This document shows positions 1 through 7,538 of a stretch of DNA of 44,189 nt, in pieces; positions within the stretch are counted from its first letter, which is position 1; the number at the start of each line of letters is the position of its first letter. The notes beneath the pieces were generated by a model. That model saw nothing but the letters and a program-made list of their open reading frames with translations. It was not told the DNA's origin and made no database searches. The stretch covers positions 1-44,189 of the forward strand of contig JACQOF010000093.1 of the NCBI GenBank assembly GCA_016202645.1, in the 5' to 3' direction. This DNA comes from a bacterium. GTDB taxonomy: Bacteria; Lindowbacteria; 2-12-FULL-62-27. The position numbers and the translations under genes were made by a program.

Positions 1-290
1 GGTTAGGTGGGATTTACTGGCCTAAATTGGGGCTGGATAGGTGGGACGCAACACTGCCACGTGGTACGGGCCGGATACCGAAATATGCCGAAGTTACAAG
101 AGATTGCTGATGACTCGTTCCGCCGGGGAGTGTACGTCAGTAAGTGGCCGTCCGGCCAGTGTGATGAGCGCCACTCCCAAAATATTTGGCCGAGACCGTT
201 TGGGCCTGACGGATACCCGGACAAAAATGATATTGACGGCCAAAGCATAATTTAAGAGACTGTCTCTCTCAAAATTAATGGAGGGCGACA
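1..290. other. left edge of the window, no firm gene
   Basis: No convincing gene is visible. Plus frame 3 is open from the window edge to a TGA at 108-110 and could be the last ~35 codons of a gene that starts outside (its residues include YWPKLGLDRWDATLP), but this is too short to judge. Plus-strand frames from 41 (GTG) to 250 and from 85 (ATG) to 255 are also open, and neither has a recognisable domain or a good ribosome-binding site. The only clear signals are the palindrome at 255-267 and the Shine-Dalgarno GGAGGG at about 280-285 that serves the gene starting at 291. Confidence 0.4.
255..267. promoter_or_regulatory. perfect 13-bp palindrome, possible operator
   Basis: AGAGAC-T-GTCTCT is a perfect inverted repeat with a one-base centre, ending 23 bp before the GTG start of the 492-aa gene and 12 bp before its Shine-Dalgarno. 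Its position fits a repressor site, perhaps autoregulatory since that protein has a putative winged-helix C-terminus. The repeat is short and chance occurrence is possible. Confidence 0.3.
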
Positions 291-1769
291 GTGGACTGGG
301 AAAAAAAGCGATTCGAATTCGCGTCCGAGGCGGCGCGGAAACTCATACGTGATAAGCAGTGGCCGAGTGGCACAGTTACTAGGATTGAAGCTCTGTTTAA
401 AAAACTTGCCGGTTTAGATGATGGCAAGGGCTGGGGGCGCACGTGGGATGTTTTTGGAAGGGCGTTGAAACATATCAGCAATGTAAATGACGCCTTGACC
501 CTGTTTGAAAAAGAGAAACTGGACAGACTCTTGTTACGCGTTGCGGCTACTGAATACTTAACCACTCCCCTTTATGTTCTGTTTCATCTTCCGAATGTTA
601 CTGGGGATTTTTTAACTCGCCCGTATAATCCACTCTATTCTTTGCAGGAACTGGGAGATATCACTGAGGCTTTTATTTCATATCTCCACAATAATAAGTC
701 GAGCGTTGTTGACACCGGAAAGCCCGCCCGCCCCTTTGATCGTTCTGGTTGGTTTTATAGAAATTTGGCCTACCTATACCCCCCATCCGATAAAATTGAC
801 CCGGAAAGCATGGAGCGAATAAAACCCAAGCGTGGGATATTATTCGACATTAAGGTTTCAATTTTAGAAGAGCTCCGGCAGTTTGCAAAATATCCGAACG
901 ACGACCAATTGATTCAGAAATGTTTGAAGAAAATTGGTCTGACCTTTGACGAAGTTCATTTCTATCTGCGGATTAATAAACAATATGTTGGCCGGGACAT
1001 TTCGACAATGGATTACGTGACCTCGTTACATGGCATGACGCCGGGTGGCTTGCGTGATTTGTTGGAGGCGGTTGGTCATTTTCAAAAAGAGGCCAGAATC
1101 GGGACTATGGATAAGACCCGGGCCGCTTTGGGCGACCTTATAGAAGTTGACGGCTTCAAAACGCCCCATATCACTGTTGAGGGCTATTTTGATGCTGTGG
1201 CTCAAGGCCAAAAGATCATATTGGACAAGGCGATTACCGTCTTGGTTCAGAATGACAAGAAGGAGAAACAGTTTTTGGTGGCTTATAGAGCCACGATCAA
1301 GAAGGAATTGGAAAAACGATTCAGGAAAAAAATGCCGATCGAACTGGAGGTTTTACCAGAATTTGAAAGCGCGTTTAGACTCCATATTATGGGATATGCC
1401 CAGCAGGTGGCGGCGCAACTTGAAACGGACGGAAAGCTGCCACCCTTGCTTCCCGCCAATCCCAGAAAAACAGAATCGCGAAAGACTGGCATCTTTTCTA
1501 ATTCGAACGATTATTCTTCCGTCACCCTTCGGAAGAAGACGTTTACTTTGAGCCGCCGACAGGCGGATGTGGTCAGGATCCTTCACAGAGAATATATGAA
1601 CGGAACGCCCGAAATGCATCAACAATCAATCTTTGCAGAAATTTATGGGCGCAACGACGATGACGAAAAGTCCGGTAAGGCAAGTATCCGGGATATCTTC
1701 AAGCGCATGAAGGGTTGGGAACAATTGATTGTCTCTCCTAGGAAAGGGATTTACCGCCTAAACTTTTAG
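291..1769 (+). CDS. element-borne protein of unknown function with a possible C-terminal winged helix
   Basis: A 492-residue protein of no family I recognise. It starts at GTG 291, supported by GGAGGG about six bases upstream. It is mostly predicted alpha-helical and charged, with no signal peptide or membrane segment, so a cytoplasmic place is likely. The last ~80 residues (from about 412, TLRKKTFTLSRRQADVVRIL onward, ending in SPRKGIYRLNF) look like a winged-helix DNA-binding fold: a helix pair, then a basic strand-turn-strand. It is the first complete gene of the element in the window and is followed by a gap of about 150 bp before the methyltransferase. A regulator or a defence/anti-defence factor is possible from context, but that is inference only. 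Codon and base use are more AT-rich than in the chromosomal genes. Confidence 0.7.
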   Translation: MDWEKKRFEFASEAARKLIRDKQWPSGTVTRIEALFKKLAGLDDGKGWGRTWDVFGRALKHISNVNDALTLFEKEKLDRLLLRVAATEYLTTPLYVLFHLPNVTGDFLTRPYNPLYSLQELGDITEAFISYLHNNKSSVVDTGKPARPFDRSGWFYRNLAYLYPPSDKIDPESMERIKPKRGILFDIKVSILEELRQFAKYPNDDQLIQKCLKKIGLTFDEVHFYLRINKQYVGRDISTMDYVTSLHGMTPGGLRDLLEAVGHFQKEARIGTMDKTRAALGDLIEVDGFKTPHITVEGYFDAVAQGQKIILDKAITVLVQNDKKEKQFLVAYRATIKKELEKRFRKKMPIELEVLPEFESAFRLHIMGYAQQVAAQLETDGKLPPLLPANPRKTESRKTGIFSNSNDYSSVTLRKKTFTLSRRQADVVRILHREYMNGTPEMHQQSIFAEIYGRNDDDEKSGKASIRDIFKRMKGWEQLIVSPRKGIYRLNF

Positions 1770-1923
1770 CCTTTTTTAACAACCAGAACAACAGTCACAT
1801 CCAGAGTTTGTAGGGCTGCCCGGTGTATGCCCGTGGTGTGCCCGACGTGTGTCTGACCACGTAGCCGCATTCTTCTCCCAAGTTCGAACCGCAGTGTTCG
1901 AGCAAAAAACGGAGAAGGATGTG

Positions 1924-3285
1924 ATGGTCATGAAAAAGGTTAAGAAAGACGTAGGGCCGTCAGATTTGAAGGGGAGTGAGGCGGAGGTTGGTATCAAGGT
2001 TTGCCAGCCGGGTGTGCTCAAGGGTTTGCCGGTGGATGGACTGCGGTTGCATCCCGCAATCTCGGATATTCCCACGGTGTATGGTGTATCGTGGAAGGAT
2101 TTTCTCGCGGACGTTAAGGAACGCGGGATTCAAGAACCAATCGTCGTCCAGAAAGGCGGCATTCTTCTGGACGGACAACTTCGCTTGAAAGCGGCCAAAG
2201 AAGGCGGATTCAAAACGATTCCTGCACGGATTGTGGATTTGAATCCGGAAGAGCAGGTGCATTACATTTTCACGTCGGCTCTCGGCCGGCGACATCTGAC
2301 GGATGACCAGCGTGCCGTTCTAGCACATTGGTATCGGGAGAGCGTTCTAAGCCCGGAGGCGAAGAAAGACCGTTCAACGAAAGCGAACATGGCCAAGAAG
2401 TATGGGAAGGGGTCATCCCCGACGCCGACATTGGGCAACAAGCAGAAGGTCGATACACGGACTGTGGCCGCCCGGATGTTTGGCATTTCCCGGAAAAAAG
2501 TAGAAAAGGTGTCCGAGTTACCACGTGAACTTCAGCTTGAGGTGCTGAAGGGAAACCTGAAGCTTCATGAGGCGGTTAAGAAGATAGCCGCCCAAAAAAA
2601 GCGTCAGGAGATTGCAAAGTTTGGGAAGGAGGTTCCGGCGGATAAGCGGTGGGACCTCTTTTGTGAAGACTCTATCACGGGAATGGCGGATAAAAAGCGC
2701 TTTCCGGACAACAGTGTTGACCTAGTTTTCAGTGACCCTCCGTATAACAAAGAGGCGATTCCCTGCTACTCGAAGATGATGCAGGAAATCCCGCGTATTC
2801 TGAAACCGGGTGGAAGCCTTGTCGTTTACTACGGGGCGTACTATCTGCCAGAGGTCCTCAACTCGATACGGCCGAAACTGACGTGGTGGTGGCAACTGGC
2901 CATAAAGCTCGATGCAAGCGAGACCATCAAGGGTAAGAGCGTCTTCCAAGGATGGAAGGGATTGCTCTGGTTTTGTAAGGGAGGCATGCCAAAAAAGCAC
3001 CCCGCGATTAATGACATCATCGTGGGTTCCAAGAGGCCGGAGAAGCTCTACCACGTATGGGAGCAGAGCGTCGATGATGCCAAACACGTCATTGAGAAAT
3101 TGACGGATGTTGGCGACATGGTCTTAGACCCTTTTGCGGGTTCTGGAACCTCGCTGATTGCGGCAGTCCAGCTTCATCGCCGGGCCAAGGGATTCGAAAT
3201 TGACCCCAAACATTACGCTGTCGCTCACGGACGTATCCTCAAGGAAACTCAAGAACCGGTGGTTGAAATCGGGACGGCGGCCTGA
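1924..3285 (+). CDS. ParB/sulfiredoxin-like domain fused to a DNA methyltransferase
   Basis: A predicted 453-aa DNA methyltransferase that transfers a methyl group from S-adenosylmethionine to adenine N6 or cytosine N4. The N-terminal part (about 35-115) is a ParB-like nuclease/CTPase fold, with the signature LDGQLRLKAAKEGG. A helical, HTH-like linker follows. The methyltransferase has catalytic motif IV SDPPYN at 270-275 and the SAM-binding motif DPFAGSGTS at 402-410, the motif order of beta-class enzymes. The frame is open from a GTG at 1849, but GGAGAAGG at 1911-1918 favours a start at ATG 1924. No restriction endonuclease lies next to it, so it is a solitary methyltransferase. Such ParB-methylase fusions are common on phages and mobile elements. 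Protection against host restriction or epigenetic control of the element are the likely roles. The target sequence cannot be read from the protein. Confidence 0.85.
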   Translation: MVMKKVKKDVGPSDLKGSEAEVGIKVCQPGVLKGLPVDGLRLHPAISDIPTVYGVSWKDFLADVKERGIQEPIVVQKGGILLDGQLRLKAAKEGGFKTIPARIVDLNPEEQVHYIFTSALGRRHLTDDQRAVLAHWYRESVLSPEAKKDRSTKANMAKKYGKGSSPTPTLGNKQKVDTRTVAARMFGISRKKVEKVSELPRELQLEVLKGNLKLHEAVKKIAAQKKRQEIAKFGKEVPADKRWDLFCEDSITGMADKKRFPDNSVDLVFSDPPYNKEAIPCYSKMMQEIPRILKPGGSLVVYYGAYYLPEVLNSIRPKLTWWWQLAIKLDASETIKGKSVFQGWKGLLWFCKGGMPKKHPAINDIIVGSKRPEKLYHVWEQSVDDAKHVIEKLTDVGDMVLDPFAGSGTSLIAAVQLHRRAKGFEIDPKHYAVAHGRILKETQEPVVEIGTAA

Positions 3286-3287
3286 CT

Positions 3288-3728
3288 GTGAAGTCCCGGG
3301 CGTACAGTACCAAGGAGGTTGGTGATGTTTTTGAGGTGACGAGTATGGATGTGAGGTCGGCGGCTATCTATGCCGCCGACCTCCACGTTGTTATGGCCGA
3401 ACTCGGTATATCCGGCGACCGTCTGGACGAGGGTCAATACAACCGTGTATTGAGTCGGATGGCTGACAAGTGGTTCGAGCGTCGGGCGGGCTTGACTTCG
3501 TCCCCCAGTCTGGCACCTGTTAATGGACGATTGATCAAGGCGAAAGAGGCGGCGGAGCATTTGGGATTGACCATGTCGCAATTTCAAAAGCTGGCCGCAC
3601 GGGGGGAACTGCCGTTTATACCGGTGACCGGTGGCGTGAAAAAGAGGGGGCGCTACCAGCACAAACGGTATCGAATAGAGGATCTGGATCGATGGGTGGT
3701 TGAACGAACGGTGGAGGGGAAGCCATGA
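3288..3728 (+). CDS. excisionase-like helix-turn-helix protein
   Basis: A 146-aa protein whose C-terminal half (about 83-143) matches the HTH_17/excisionase type: LIKAKEAAEHLGLTMSQFQK followed by a basic wing and the closing YRIEDLDRWVVER. This domain binds DNA and in mobile elements often acts as a recombination directionality factor or as a MerR-like regulator. The first 80 residues are not recognised. It starts at GTG 3288, two bases after the methyltransferase stop, and its stop overlaps the integrase start by four bases (ATGA), so the three genes are probably one transcript and the last two are translationally coupled. Pairing with the integrase supports a role in excision or in controlling integrase supply. 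Confidence 0.7.
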   Translation: MKSRAYSTKEVGDVFEVTSMDVRSAAIYAADLHVVMAELGISGDRLDEGQYNRVLSRMADKWFERRAGLTSSPSLAPVNGRLIKAKEAAEHLGLTMSQFQKLAARGELPFIPVTGGVKKRGRYQHKRYRIEDLDRWVVERTVEGKP

Positions 3729-5011
3729 GCAGACTGAAAGGATCCGCCACTAGACCACCTCGGTGGGAGAAGACAGAAATACCGGGTGTGTTTATCGATT
3801 TACAGTCGATAAAGGGGAAGCGTAAACCGACCTACACAATTTTCGTGTCATGGCGTGGGCACCAAGTCGTTCGGTCGGGTTTCCCGACAAAGACGCAAGC
3901 CCGGAACGAATGGACAAATTTACGGGCGGAGATGATGTCGAAGGATGGCATCCTACCGCCAAGAAGGCTGCCCGTAGGGTCATTTGAGAAGATGGTCGTC
4001 GACTTGGTTCAGAAAGGCGATGTTCGAGAGACGAAGTCGAAGACCGGACGGGTTCGGTATTCTGTCTTGTATGCAAACGGTAAGGATTACTCCTTGTTTG
4101 AGTGGTGCCGAGAATTCCTGACCAAGAACAAGAAATTGCATTTTAAGTCCGCTGGGGACGTGGCGGATTTTGCCCGGTGGATGCGGGAAACCGGCCGGAG
4201 CGAGCGGACGCTCCAAATGTGTGTTCGGTTAATCGAGAAAGTATACGGACTGGCAACAACCCGTGGAATATATCCGATCAACCCTGTGGCCGAGGCGAAG
4301 AAGAATCAGGTCGTCATGGCTCGAATTAAAAAGCAGGTGCAGGCCCGGCGCAATCCGGCCATGAGATGTGAAATAAGCCACGACGAAAAGGTCAGAATAA
4401 CGGAGGTGGTTAAAGCCCATCGTGACCCACGGGCGGTTTGGATAGGTCTGAATGTCTGGATGGGGTTACGGCCGTCCGTGTTCAACAAGATTCGATTCGA
4501 AGACTTTGACCTACAGGCGGGAGTCCTGCGTATCCGGCCGGAGATACACAAGAGCAGATTATATAAGGAATCCGGGCAACCCACAGCGTCGTTCTTACCG
4601 CCGGAGGTATATCCACTCTTGGATAATTATCTGATCCGAATCGGGCTACGCCCGGGATTTAAGGACACAAGCGGCAAGCCCGTGGAGGGATTGTTTCTGC
4701 AACGACCAATCGGGTATAGCGCCATGCGTCGCCAATGGCGGCGGATGCTGGAGAAGGCCGGGATAAAAGAATACGTGGCACCGTATGCGGCTCGGTTCAC
4801 GATGATAAACGAGATGCTCTCTGCCGGTGTCCATCTCAAGGATGTGGCAACCCACGCCGGGAATACGCCGGAGACGATCTACAAATATTATGTGAAGCCC
4901 TCGAAGGAAGAGGAAATCCGTGGAATCCCGGACAAGTTGAAGGAGCACCGGGAGCGGAAAATCGATTATACCACCATTATACAAGCCAAAGTGGGTGGCG
5001 TAAGTGTTTGA
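3725..5011 (+). CDS. tyrosine recombinase / integrase
   Basis: A 428-aa site-specific recombinase that would insert and excise the element at the tRNA-Val site directly downstream. The N-terminal part (to about 95) looks like an arm-binding domain, residues ~110-200 like the core-binding SAM-like domain, and the C-terminal half is the catalytic domain. Visible catalytic residues are Arg249 (GLRPSVFNK), Arg357 (PYAARFTMINE), His377 (ATHAGNTPE) and the tyrosine nucleophile, most likely Tyr386 (TIYKYYV). The first position of the usual HxxR box is Tyr354 rather than His, a tolerated variant in some families. Length is normal and the reading frame intact, so the enzyme is probably active. It ends 27 bp before the tRNA fragment, the classic integrase-att arrangement. 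Confidence 0.92.
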   Translation: MSRLKGSATRPPRWEKTEIPGVFIDLQSIKGKRKPTYTIFVSWRGHQVVRSGFPTKTQARNEWTNLRAEMMSKDGILPPRRLPVGSFEKMVVDLVQKGDVRETKSKTGRVRYSVLYANGKDYSLFEWCREFLTKNKKLHFKSAGDVADFARWMRETGRSERTLQMCVRLIEKVYGLATTRGIYPINPVAEAKKNQVVMARIKKQVQARRNPAMRCEISHDEKVRITEVVKAHRDPRAVWIGLNVWMGLRPSVFNKIRFEDFDLQAGVLRIRPEIHKSRLYKESGQPTASFLPPEVYPLLDNYLIRIGLRPGFKDTSGKPVEGLFLQRPIGYSAMRRQWRRMLEKAGIKEYVAPYAARFTMINEMLSAGVHLKDVATHAGNTPETIYKYYVKPSKEEEIRGIPDKLKEHRERKIDYTTIIQAKVGGVSV

Positions 5012-5038
5012 GTTGCAAGGGAAGAAAATGTATGAGTT

Positions 5039-5085
5039 ACTGCTTCACACGCAGGAGGTCCGAGGTTCGAGTCCTCGTGCGCCCA
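5039..5085 (+). other. 3' half of tRNA-Val(CAC): integrative-element attachment site
   Basis: The sequence holds the anticodon arm (ACTGC, loop TTCACAC with anticodon CAC at 5046-5048, then GCAGG), variable loop AGGTC, a perfect T arm (CGAGG-TTCGAGT-CCTCG) and the 3' acceptor strand TGCGCCC with discriminator A. The 5' half is absent: nothing in 5012-5038 matches the GGGCGCA acceptor strand or a D arm, and the first pair of the anticodon stem is an A-G mismatch. So this is not a working tRNA but the duplicated 3' end left by integration, which starts near the anticodon stem. The intact copy should lie at the other end of the element. No CCA follows (CAC instead), matching the tRNA-Leu in this window. 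Confidence 0.85.
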
Positions 5086-5087
5086 CA

Positions 5088-5210
5088 CAGGGATGTGTAG
5101 TCCCTGTTCCCCCACCCAGTTTTGCCAGGGACGGCAAAACCTCCGACTCAAGGAACAGGGACATACGCTGCAGTGCGCATCGCAGTGCACACCGCAGTGC
5201 ATCTGTTCCT
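5088..5210. repeat. nested inverted repeats and 12-bp tandem repeats next to the att site
   Basis: Perfect 11-bp arms GTCCCTGTTCC (5100-5110) and GGAACAGGGAC (5152-5162) enclose an 8-bp hairpin, GTTTTGCC (5119-5126) with GGCAAAAC (5133-5140). The first arm also pairs with CAGGGA at 5088-5093, and AGGAACAG (5151-5158) pairs with CTGTTCCT (5203-5210). Between these last two lie three 12-bp near-repeats, each with the core CAGTGC (5169-5180, 5181-5192, 5193-5204). No long T-run follows, so a plain terminator is unlikely. It may be a REP-like palindrome cluster or recombinase-binding arm sites; the sequence alone cannot separate these. Confidence 0.6.
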
Positions 5211-5544
5211 ATCTTTTCTTAAAGATCATCCTCCATGGATTACCCAGGACCGCCCCGCGAATTTTCCCCCGCCTCTTCGGCGCGCCCTCTCTCACCAACG
5301 CCGCTTTTTTCTTCCGCGGCAGGCGTTTGATCGCGATTTCCCTCAGGAGCGCCGCGACCCGCGACCGAATTTTCTCCCGGTAGATGACCGTGACCGGACG
5401 CCGCGATCTCGTGTAGGCCGCGCCTTTGCCGCGGTTATGCGCCGCGCACCGCCGGTCGATGTCCTTGGCGATGCCGGTGTAGAAGGATCCATCCGCGCAC
5501 CGGAGGATGTAGACGTGCCACCACTCGCGGTCGGGCCGGGTCAG
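5209..5544 (-). CDS. GIY-YIG family nuclease-like protein (YhbQ/UPF0213 type)
   Basis: A small single-domain GIY-YIG protein. The core reads WWHVYILRCADGSFYTGIA, giving the 'VYIL...YTGI' version of the GIY-YIG motif, followed by RRCAAHNRGKGAAYTR, the conserved Arg/His region of the YhbQ-like group. These proteins are predicted structure-specific nucleases and their cellular role is poorly known. The domain lies in about 5250-5527. The start is uncertain: no ATG, GTG or TTG precedes the domain in a sensible place, so the nearest candidate is CTG at 5544, eight bases after the kinase stop, giving 111 aa. The frame is open back to an ATG at 5778, but that stretch overlaps the kinase gene. Translation coupled to the upstream kinase is likely. 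Confidence 0.7.
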   Translation of the reverse strand: MTRPDREWWHVYILRCADGSFYTGIAKDIDRRCAAHNRGKGAAYTRSRRPVTVIYREKIRSRVAALLREIAIKRLPRKKKAALVREGAPKRRGKIRGAVLGNPWRMIFKKR

Positions 5545-5551
5545 GGGAGTT

Positions 5552-7315
5552 TTAAAAGATTTCGGTGTGGTCGAAGGCGCGCGCGAGGAGCGTGTTGCGG
5601 TCCGCGCCCGCTTCGGGATAGATCGCGGCGCCCAGTCCGAATTGGATTTTCGGCTCGCGGTCCCGGAAGAGGTCCTCGAGTTTGGCCCGGACCCGCCTCT
5701 GGACCGAGGCGGCGCCGTCCTGGCCGCTCTGCACCAGGATAACGAACGCGGATTTTTCCGGGTCGTATTCGATCCCATCGCCGTCCCGCAGGACCCGCGC
5801 GCTGATCGAGCACCGGATCTGATCGCAGAGGCGCTTGAATTCCCCGGGCGGCGACGCCTCCCGGACTTCCCCCGCGTTGAGGAGCGACAGCGCCAGGACC
5901 GACATCGGCGACCGGGTGCGGACGGCGTCGGCCAGATTTTTCCGGACGAACGCGTGGATCACGACGCCCTCGCCGAATTTCGGCAGGACAAAATGAAACT
6001 TCGTGCCCTTCCCCGGTTTGCTCTCCACCCAGATTTTTCCCTGGTGCATTTCTACAATTTCCTTGCAGATCGCCAGCCCCAGCCCCGTGCCCTTGTGGCC
6101 GTTGGCCGTGTCTGGCCGGTGGACCTGGACGAATTTATTGAAGAGATCCTTGATGTGCTCGGCGTCGATCCCCGGCCCGTCGTCGGCCACCGTGATTTGA
6201 ATGCCGGTGAGTTCCTGCAGGAGCGTGTGCTGAAGAACGCCGCCGACTTCCTGCTGGTCCGCCTCCCTCGCCTGGATCGTCACTTTCCGGCGGGCGAATT
6301 TAAGGGCGTTACTGACGAGATTGGTCATCACCTGGGTTGCCATGTCGAGGTCCGCGTAGACGGCGGGGATATTGCCGGGCACGTCGTTCTGGAGGGTAAT
6401 CCCGCGGTTTTTCGCCGTCATCTCGAAGTCCTGCCGGGCCTGCGCCGCAAGCCCCGCGAGATCGACGCTCTGCCGGTCCATCCGCGCCCTGCCCGATTCG
6501 AGCTTGGAAACGTCCAGCAGATTGTTGGTGATGCGCGCCAGCCGATCGGCGTATTTCGTGAGCATGTCGACGTATCCCGCCTGGGCCTCGGTCAGCGCGC
6601 CGACGACGCCATCTCTCAGGTTGTCGATCGCGCCCGTCATCACCGCGAGCGGCGCGCGAAGTTCATGCGACGCCGTGTTGATAAAATCGTCCTTCATTTT
6701 TTCAACGTGCTTGCGCTTGCCGATTTCGTCCCGGAGCTGGTTGACCATCTTCCGGGAGATCGATTCGCTTGCCGCGAGATTTCTTTTTTGCCGGTCCAGC
6801 TCCGCCGCCAGCCGCCTCCGGTCCAGCGCCCCTCTCAGAACCCGGGACAACGTCCGTTCGGCCGCCTCCTCCTGGAAGAGATAATCGGCCGCCCCCGCCT
6901 CCAGCCACCGCACCGCGTCGGCCTCCTCCGCCGGTCCGCAGAGCACGATCACCGGCGTGCCAGGAGCCGCCGCGCGAATCTGGCCGAGGAGCGCCGCTTC
7001 CGTCCGCCCGTCCGTCCAGATTTCCCAGAGGATCAGACCGAACACAGATCCGGGATCGGCGAGGCGCGCCGCGGCCGCCGCCGCGCCGGACGCGCGTTCA
7101 AAGACAAACTGCAGGACTTGCCCGCCGTGCGCGGACAGAATGGGGTCGACACTGCGCGCGGGACCATCCGGGGAATGGACATGCAGAACCCGCACCGTTC
7201 GCTGATCGGGAATGGAATCCTCGGGCGTCTCCAGAAAGGAAGGCGTTACCGGCGCAACCAATTCGTTCCGGGCCGCCGACAGAATCGGCCCACGTTCTCC
7301 GTGAGTGACATTCAT
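5552..7315 (-). CDS. hybrid sensor histidine kinase with degenerate receiver and degenerate GGDEF-like domains
   Basis: A 587-aa soluble kinase taken from ATG 7315 (a longer frame to 7639 lacks domain support). Residues about 40-165 fold like a receiver, but the phospho-acceptor stretch reads LILWEIWTDG with Glu where Asp is expected. A coiled coil follows, then the dimerisation/phospho-acceptor domain with His217 in ASHELRAPL. The ATPase domain has N box NLVSNALKFA, G1 box VADDGPGID and G2 box GTGLGLAI. The last ~140 residues resemble a GGDEF domain (ending FGLGAAIYPEAGADRNTLLA), but the GGDEF loop is DPEKSAFVI, so it is not expected to make c-di-GMP. Autophosphorylation should work. No partner regulator lies alongside, and the receiver-STAS protein at 16.6 kb is one candidate. 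There is no membrane segment, so it senses a cytoplasmic cue. Confidence 0.88.
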   Translation of the reverse strand: MNVTHGERGPILSAARNELVAPVTPSFLETPEDSIPDQRTVRVLHVHSPDGPARSVDPILSAHGGQVLQFVFERASGAAAAAARLADPGSVFGLILWEIWTDGRTEAALLGQIRAAAPGTPVIVLCGPAEEADAVRWLEAGAADYLFQEEAAERTLSRVLRGALDRRRLAAELDRQKRNLAASESISRKMVNQLRDEIGKRKHVEKMKDDFINTASHELRAPLAVMTGAIDNLRDGVVGALTEAQAGYVDMLTKYADRLARITNNLLDVSKLESGRARMDRQSVDLAGLAAQARQDFEMTAKNRGITLQNDVPGNIPAVYADLDMATQVMTNLVSNALKFARRKVTIQAREADQQEVGGVLQHTLLQELTGIQITVADDGPGIDAEHIKDLFNKFVQVHRPDTANGHKGTGLGLAICKEIVEMHQGKIWVESKPGKGTKFHFVLPKFGEGVVIHAFVRKNLADAVRTRSPMSVLALSLLNAGEVREASPPGEFKRLCDQIRCSISARVLRDGDGIEYDPEKSAFVILVQSGQDGAASVQRRVRAKLEDLFRDREPKIQFGLGAAIYPEAGADRNTLLARAFDHTEIF

Positions 7316-7538
7316 CCCACACTTCCACCCTTGCTCGCACTCACCACCACTCAGCCCCGCCGGCTCCCCCCTCGAAACTTTGAACCAGAACCAGCAGGAG
7401 CGGGACTCTATCAATTTTTGGGGACCGGCGCAACAAATATTTATGCACGCCCGGAACTTTTTTCGTGACAGAATTCCGCCGGGATGCTTTGATAGTTTAC
7501 GAGAAATACAGATTTCATCAACAACAGAGGAGGCTTCC

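Larger units (their letters stand above)
1..5085 (+). mobile_element. right end of an integrative element inserted in a tRNA-Val gene
   Basis: The stretch ends with an excisionase-like gene, a tyrosine integrase and then only the 3' half of a tRNA-Val gene, the layout of an element integrated at the 3' end of a tRNA. Because the leftover tRNA half reads on the plus strand, the intact tRNA should lie to the left of the window, followed by the rest of the element. The genes here are visibly more AT-rich than the chromosome after 5.2 kb. Their cargo is a ParB-methyltransferase fusion and an unknown 492-aa protein. There is no replication, conjugation or phage structural gene in view, so whether it is a genomic island, a satellite or an ICE cannot be decided. 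Confidence 0.75.

Noticed and set aside
1849-1923. GTG 1849 as the methyltransferase start
   Set aside because: No ribosome-binding site there, whereas GGAGAAGG sits at the right distance before ATG 1924; the earlier start cannot be fully excluded.
5039-5085. A complete tRNA-Val gene
   Set aside because: The D arm and 5' acceptor strand are missing; only the 3' half is recognisable.
5119-5140. GTTTTGCC/GGCAAAAC hairpin as a rho-independent terminator
   Set aside because: No T-run follows on either strand and it is nested inside a larger inverted repeat.
5567-7468. A 633-codon plus-strand frame opposite the histidine kinase
   Set aside because: The kinase domains on the minus strand are unmistakable; the plus frame is Arg/Pro/Asp-rich shadow sequence.
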